Below, piece after piece: positions 14,758 through 17,619 of a stretch of 17,619 bases of DNA. Source of the stretch: Granulicella sp. GTDB lineage: Bacteria; Acidobacteriota; Terriglobia; Terriglobales; Acidobacteriaceae. Where the stretch lies: assembly GCA_003133205.1 (NCBI GenBank), contig PKWK01000154.1, positions 14,760 to 32,378 on the forward strand. Reading direction: 5' to 3'. The notes beneath the pieces are model-generated. The model did no database searches. It was not told where the DNA came from and saw only the letters and a program-made list of their open reading frames with translations. A program made the position numbers and the translations under genes. Position 1 is the first letter of the stretch, and the number at the start of each line of letters is the position of its first letter.

Positions 14758-15036
14758 ATGCCAAGAGCAGGCACAACTCGCACCTTCACGATCAGCTTTC
14801 CTCCCGATCTCGCCGAACAAGTTGAGCGTTTGGCGAAGAAGGAGAGCCGCACCACTAGCGAACTCTTCCGCGAGGCTTTCCGCGCCTACCGCGCAGAACG
14901 CATTCGTACCATCTTCGACGAATTGCATGCGCAGGCCAAGGCCGGTGGAGGCGAAGTTTACAGTGAAGAAGACATCGAGCGATTTGTCGACGAAGACCGT
15001 GCTGAACGCTGGGCCGCCAGGCAGGCTGCAAAATAG
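14758..15036 (+). CDS. Ribbon-helix-helix antitoxin
   Basis: This 92-residue protein has an N-terminal RHH (CopG/MetJ-type) DNA-binding fold. The strand is RTFTISFPPDLAEQVERLAK and is followed by a helix–helix SRTTSELFREAFRAYRAER. The C-terminal part (about 55–92) is acidic and charged, as expected for a toxin-binding arm. The stop overlaps the GTG start of the PIN-domain gene by one base, the classic order of type II toxin–antitoxin operons. RHH antitoxins usually repress their own promoter, and the TACA…TGTA inverted repeat just upstream is a candidate site. Base composition looks less GC-rich than the flanking ribosomal genes, which fits acquisition by transfer. Confidence 0.88.
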   Translation: MPRAGTTRTFTISFPPDLAEQVERLAKKESRTTSELFREAFRAYRAERIRTIFDELHAQAKAGGGEVYSEEDIERFVDEDRAERWAARQAAK

Positions 15037-15452
15037 TGATCGTTGTCTTCGACTCAGGCGTATGGATATCTGCCATCAGCCGCCGCGGTGTACCGTTGTC
15101 GGCGATCACGGACGGTTTGGACAAAGACACGATTCTCACATGCACTGAGTTGGAAGACGAAGTTGTACGGATCATGAGTAAGAAATTTGGCGTCGATCCG
15201 GAAAAGACGCGACGGCAATTGGGCGAGCTTCTTGAACAAAGTGTTCGCATCGTGGTGACAGGAAGGATTTCAGGCGTCTGCCGCGACCCGAAGGACGATT
15301 TCATTCTGGAGTGTGCCGAAGTGGGCAATGCTGATTTGATCGTCACTGGCGACAAAGACCTGTTGTCGCTGGAACGTTTTGGAGCCGCCGAAATTCTTAC
15401 TCCACAGCAATACCTCGATCGCGCCGATCTCCGACGACTCGCGGGTGAGTAA
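15036..15452 (+). CDS. PIN-domain toxin (TA system, PIN family)
   Basis: This 138-residue protein starts at GTG and overlaps the antitoxin stop by one base. It shows the PIN nuclease pattern: D6 in VVFDSGVWISA, acidic E38/E40 in CTELEDEV, and RDPKDDFILECAE plus ADLIVTGDKDLL (D87/D88, D106, D108). The RDPxDDxxL…AD-x-IVTGDxDLL block is typical of the 'putative toxin component, PIN family' group (COG1569 type). Such toxins are Mg2+-dependent RNases that cut tRNA, rRNA or mRNA. All catalytic acids seem present, so it is probably active. It converges on the minus-strand remnant gene. Confidence 0.88.
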   Translation: MIVVFDSGVWISAISRRGVPLSAITDGLDKDTILTCTELEDEVVRIMSKKFGVDPEKTRRQLGELLEQSVRIVVTGRISGVCRDPKDDFILECAEVGNADLIVTGDKDLLSLERFGAAEILTPQQYLDRADLRRLAGE

Positions 15453-15471
15453 GGCGTCGCGCCACCTTACT
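15448..15471. terminator. Possible shared hairpin between convergent genes
   Basis: AGTAAGG and CCTTACT pair perfectly over a ten-base loop and include the stop codons of both the toxin gene and the minus-strand gene. No T-run follows on either side, so termination strength is doubtful. Confidence 0.3.
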
Positions 15472-15826
15472 TCCTGGGCTGCGACACGCTGAGTGGAGAG
15501 GTAGCGATCAAATACTTGGCCTCATCGCTGTCGATCGGAGCGATATCCAGGAGTCTGGAGGATTCCGAATTGAAACCTTTTATGCCCAGGAAGTAAACCT
15601 TCCCCGCCTCCGCGGTGAAGTGCGCGAAGACAATCATGTCGTCTTTCCCGCTCTGAGCGCTCACGCAAAGATGGTGCTTCCCCGGTTCTACCGGCACCGG
15701 AACGTAGGAGTTATAGACTGGAGCCGTCTTTTTGAACGCCCCCACCCACGCTCCGTCCATTCCGACCTTCATGATGCACCATCCGCCGGGAATACAGGCC
15801 ATGGCGTTCTCTTGAATGATGTACAC
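15467..15826 (-). pseudogene. Secreted-protein remnant, apparently lacking its 5' end
   Basis: A frame of 119 codons can start at GTG 15826, ATG 15802 or ATG 15772, but none has a good ribosome site. The frame is also open upstream without any ATG and reads AALVYIIQ before the GTG. The body has a DUF2846-like look: VGMDGAWVGAFKK, then VPVEPGKHHLCVSAQ, then AHFTAEAGKVYFLGIKG, a beta-rich surface or lipoprotein type in which a PGxH strand is usual. I recall similar acidobacterial proteins having 30–60 more N-terminal residues with an export signal. None is found here, where the sequence runs straight into the rplS promoter. The coding part itself has no stops or shifts. It may be a truncated gene or one with an unusual start. 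Confidence 0.55.
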
Positions 15827-15868
15827 GAGCGCCGCAACCGCAAGTCGCGACCAACCCGTATTTTCGTG

Positions 15869-15874
15869 TAAACT
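15869..15874 (+). promoter_or_regulatory. Possible -10 box of rplS
   Basis: TAAACT (inside TGTAAACT) lies 31 bases before the ATG, with a poor TCGCGA -35 candidate 18 bp upstream. rplS is cut off from trmD by an opposite-strand gene, so it needs its own promoter. Confidence 0.35.
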
Positions 15875-15905
15875 AAAGATTCGAATTCTGAACAGGAAAG
15901 TACCT

Positions 15906-16262
15906 ATGTCTATTCATCCGATTATGCAGAAACTGGCCGCCAAACTTGAGCGGACCGACCACCCCGCATTTGCTCCCGGCGACACCGTCCGCGTACAGGT
16001 CAAGATTCGCGAAGGCGAGAAAGAACGCCTCCAGGCATTTGAAGGAATGGTCATTGCAGCCCGCAAGGGACCGCAGGGCACCTTCACCGTCCGCAAGATG
16101 AGCTTCGGCCAGGGTGTCGAGCGCATCTTCCCCTACAACTCCAAGGTCGTCGACAAGGTTGAGAAGCTCCGCTCCTACGAGGTTCGGCGCTCCAAGCTGT
16201 TCTACCTGCGTGGTCTGCGTGGCAAGGCTGCCCGTCTCCACGAAGTCGCCCGCCCCTCCTAA
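15906..16262 (+). CDS. rplS: 50S ribosomal protein bL19
   Basis: This 118-residue protein of the 30S–50S interface has its typical motifs: [54 protein letters not shown] and the basic tail [19 protein letters not shown]. The ATG at 15906 follows AGGAAAG at the right distance; the longer frame upstream is not expected to be translated. In most bacteria rplS directly follows trmD, whereas here about 1.2 kb with a toxin–antitoxin pair and an opposite-strand gene intervene. A 13-bp perfect hairpin ends transcription. Confidence 0.97.
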   Translation: MSIHPIMQKLAAKLERTDHPAFAPGDTVRVQVKIREGEKERLQAFEGMVIAARKGPQGTFTVRKMSFGQGVERIFPYNSKVVDKVEKLRSYEVRRSKLFYLRGLRGKAARLHEVARPS

Positions 16263-16292
16263 CCAATTTCTCCGGCCAATGCCGGCAGACAC

Positions 16293-16323
16293 AAAGGCCA
16301 CGATGGCTCTCATCGTGGCCTTT
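16293..16323. terminator. Bidirectional terminator between rplS and the minus-strand gene
   Basis: AAAGGCCACGATG and CATCGTGGCCTTT form a perfect 13-bp stem with a five-base loop. The A/T ends of the stem give a short T-run on both strands. A smaller hairpin CCGGC/GCCGG (16272–16285) stands just before it. Confidence 0.85.
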
Positions 16324-16340
16324 GCTGCGTGACCTAATCG

Positions 16341-17384
16341 CTACTTCGCGAGTGCGGAAGTGGGCGCGGGCGAAGCCGGTGTGGCCGTCGAGCCCGGTGA
16401 CGCATTGATAGGCACACACGGCTGCTCCAGCGCTTTCTGACCCGGGAGCACAGGCGGCCCGGCCGGCCGCATCGTCCCTGCGGGACACGGCGCCATCAGC
16501 GGCGTCGGCCTTACGTCGGCAGGCAGCGGCGGCGCCTGCACCGGCCCTTTCGACGCGATGCTCTCCTTCGAACCCGGCCACGCATAAGGAGCCTTCGTCG
16601 AGGTCCCGTATCCAAACGCCGGAAACTTCGCCGGCAGCAGGAAGCCGCGATCGACCGCGGCCCACGCCGACTGCGGCTTCTTCCCCAGCAGCCGCTTCTC
16701 CGACGAGAGTTCGATCGGATGCCCGTCCACCGTAATTCTCAGCGTCCTGTCGTTGAACGCTCCTGGCTGCTCCTTCGCGCCCGGAAAAGGGTTCTGCGAC
16801 ACAATCGAGGTTCCGATTCCCGGCGCATAGATATACAGGTACTTCAGATCGGCGATGTCGTAGTTCAATCTCGCCTTGCCGGTCCATCCATCCACGGTCA
16901 GGGTTCCGGCGCTGATCGACACCGGCATCATCTTCGGTGGCTTCACCTTCTTCACCGCAATCTTCTTACCCTTTTCGTCGTATCCGAGGTTGGTCGCCGT
17001 CGCAAATACCGGCTTGCCGTCGCTATCGAAGACCGGATGCCCCTTCTTGTCGCGGATCTGTTTTACCGCCGGATTGAACATCGGTTTCCCGTCGGGATCC
17101 ACGCGTTGCTTGCCCTCGCCATCCAGCATCGGAGTTGCAGGCAGCACCACAATCGTGTTCGGACCGATGTACGCGGCCTTGGCGTTTTTGCCCTTGTCCG
17201 ATGCAGCAGGGGTCGCGGGCTTCGCAGGTGTCGGCGTCTCTCGCGCCGCAGGACTCTGCGCAGCCGGAGCAGTTGCCGCTGCGTTTTCCGCCGGAGCACT
17301 TGTCTGCGCCTGGGCCGCAATGCAGACGGCGGGTCCGATCAGCCCAAGTGCCAAAGCTTTCATCAAGGTGGTACGAACGAACAT
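16341..17384 (-). CDS. Secreted protein of unknown function with D-G beta-hairpin repeats
   Basis: The ATG at 17384 follows CAGGAG and gives 347 residues. These start with a signal peptide (1–26) and an Ala/Pro/Thr-rich linker to about residue 68. Residues 86–142 hold a repeated short motif of the form D-x-x-G-K-x-x-F (VDPDGKPMFNP, RDKKGHPVFD, SDGKPVFAT, YDEKGKKIAV), likely successive beta hairpins. A conserved-looking core follows (about 150–270, including WTGKARLNYDIADLKYLYIYAPGIG). The C-terminal 70 residues are again Pro/Ala-rich with a cysteine pair (C300, C323). No enzyme motif was recognised. A structural or envelope role is a guess. It converges on rplS and shares its terminator. Confidence 0.78.
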   Translation of the reverse strand: MFVRTTLMKALALGLIGPAVCIAAQAQTSAPAENAAATAPAAQSPAARETPTPAKPATPAASDKGKNAKAAYIGPNTIVVLPATPMLDGEGKQRVDPDGKPMFNPAVKQIRDKKGHPVFDSDGKPVFATATNLGYDEKGKKIAVKKVKPPKMMPVSISAGTLTVDGWTGKARLNYDIADLKYLYIYAPGIGTSIVSQNPFPGAKEQPGAFNDRTLRITVDGHPIELSSEKRLLGKKPQSAWAAVDRGFLLPAKFPAFGYGTSTKAPYAWPGSKESIASKGPVQAPPLPADVRPTPLMAPCPAGTMRPAGPPVLPGQKALEQPCVPINASPGSTATPASPAPTSALAK

Positions 17385-17566
17385 GATTAGAACTCCTGAA
17401 CGGCTCGGCACACTGGACACCTGCGTCCGCGCCCCGGTTCTACGGGCCACAGCAGGCAAGGCCTTGGTTTGGAGCGTCGAAGAGCCTGTTCCTCCGAGAA
17501 TACATCCACTTCGCCCGCATTTGCGATAAATTCCCACGGACGAAAGCTGTAAACTCGCAGCTATAT
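17385..17566. other. Upstream region of the secreted protein gene
   Basis: About 180 bp without a gene. A minus-strand TATTCT (17502–17497) could be a -10 box giving a leader of about 105 bases, without a good -35. On the plus strand TGTAAACT (17548–17555) repeats the sequence seen before rplS. Confidence 0.25.
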
Positions 17567-17619
17567 ATGGGCAGCGTTCCCGCTTCATCTCTTCGCACCG
17601 CGCACGCCGTCACCGCCGC
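17567..17619 (+). CDS. Possible start of a gene running off the right edge
   Basis: An ATG at 17567 opens a frame (MGSVPASSLRTAHAVTA) that continues to the window end. It has no Shine-Dalgarno, but TAAACT lies 11 bases before it. Only 17 codons are visible, so neither product nor reality can be judged. Confidence 0.25.
   Translation, partial: MGSVPASSLRTAHAVTA

Overview
The window looks like chromosomal DNA of a GC-rich acidobacterium, most likely Terriglobia. This is inferred from protein style, not from a database search. The signs are several secreted proteins with A/P/Q-rich N-termini, a CnaB/carboxypeptidase-regulatory-like protein, pectin-degrading enzymes, an L-fucose-isomerase-like protein beside a Na+/solute symporter, and the rpsP–khpA–rimM–trmD…rplS ribosome-maturation block. 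No rRNA, tRNA, IS element or CRISPR array was seen.

Left part (1–4802). A pectinesterase-like gene on the minus strand runs off the left edge and carries two inactivating lesions, an in-frame TAG and a frameshift. It is followed on the plus strand by proC (pyrroline-5-carboxylate reductase), a small secreted protein with an internally duplicated domain, and a COX15/CtaA-type haem A synthase. Neither proC nor ctaA has a visible Shine-Dalgarno sequence. Both show TAGNNT exactly six bases before the ATG, which suggests leaderless mRNAs.

Middle part (4922–12100). A minus-strand gene encodes an exported, very hydrophilic protein made of eleven-residue His/Lys repeats (LEA-like). Divergent from it lies a probable sugar-uptake and isomerisation unit: a sodium:solute symporter, a two-helix membrane protein of 83 residues and an L-fucose/arabinose-isomerase-fold enzyme. 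A secreted three-domain beta-sandwich protein (minus) and a secreted GH105-type unsaturated glycuronyl hydrolase (plus) then share a divergent promoter region. With the broken pectinesterase, the GH105 enzyme points to plant polysaccharide use. Just after the GH105 gene is a perfect CRP/FNR-type palindrome, placed at the class II distance from a -10-like hexamer and followed about 45 bp later by a strong terminator. This could be a small regulated RNA or a 20-codon micropeptide mRNA.

Right part (12267–17619). rpsP, khpA, rimM and trmD lie in order, but rpsP ends in its own terminator and khpA restarts from a good promoter. Where rplS would usually follow trmD, there is an RHH antitoxin/PIN toxin pair and a minus-strand gene remnant that seems to have lost its 5' end. 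rplS follows, with what looks like its own promoter and a 13-bp perfect-stem terminator. The last full gene (minus) encodes a secreted protein of unknown function with aspartate/glycine beta-hairpin repeats. An open frame starts at the right edge.
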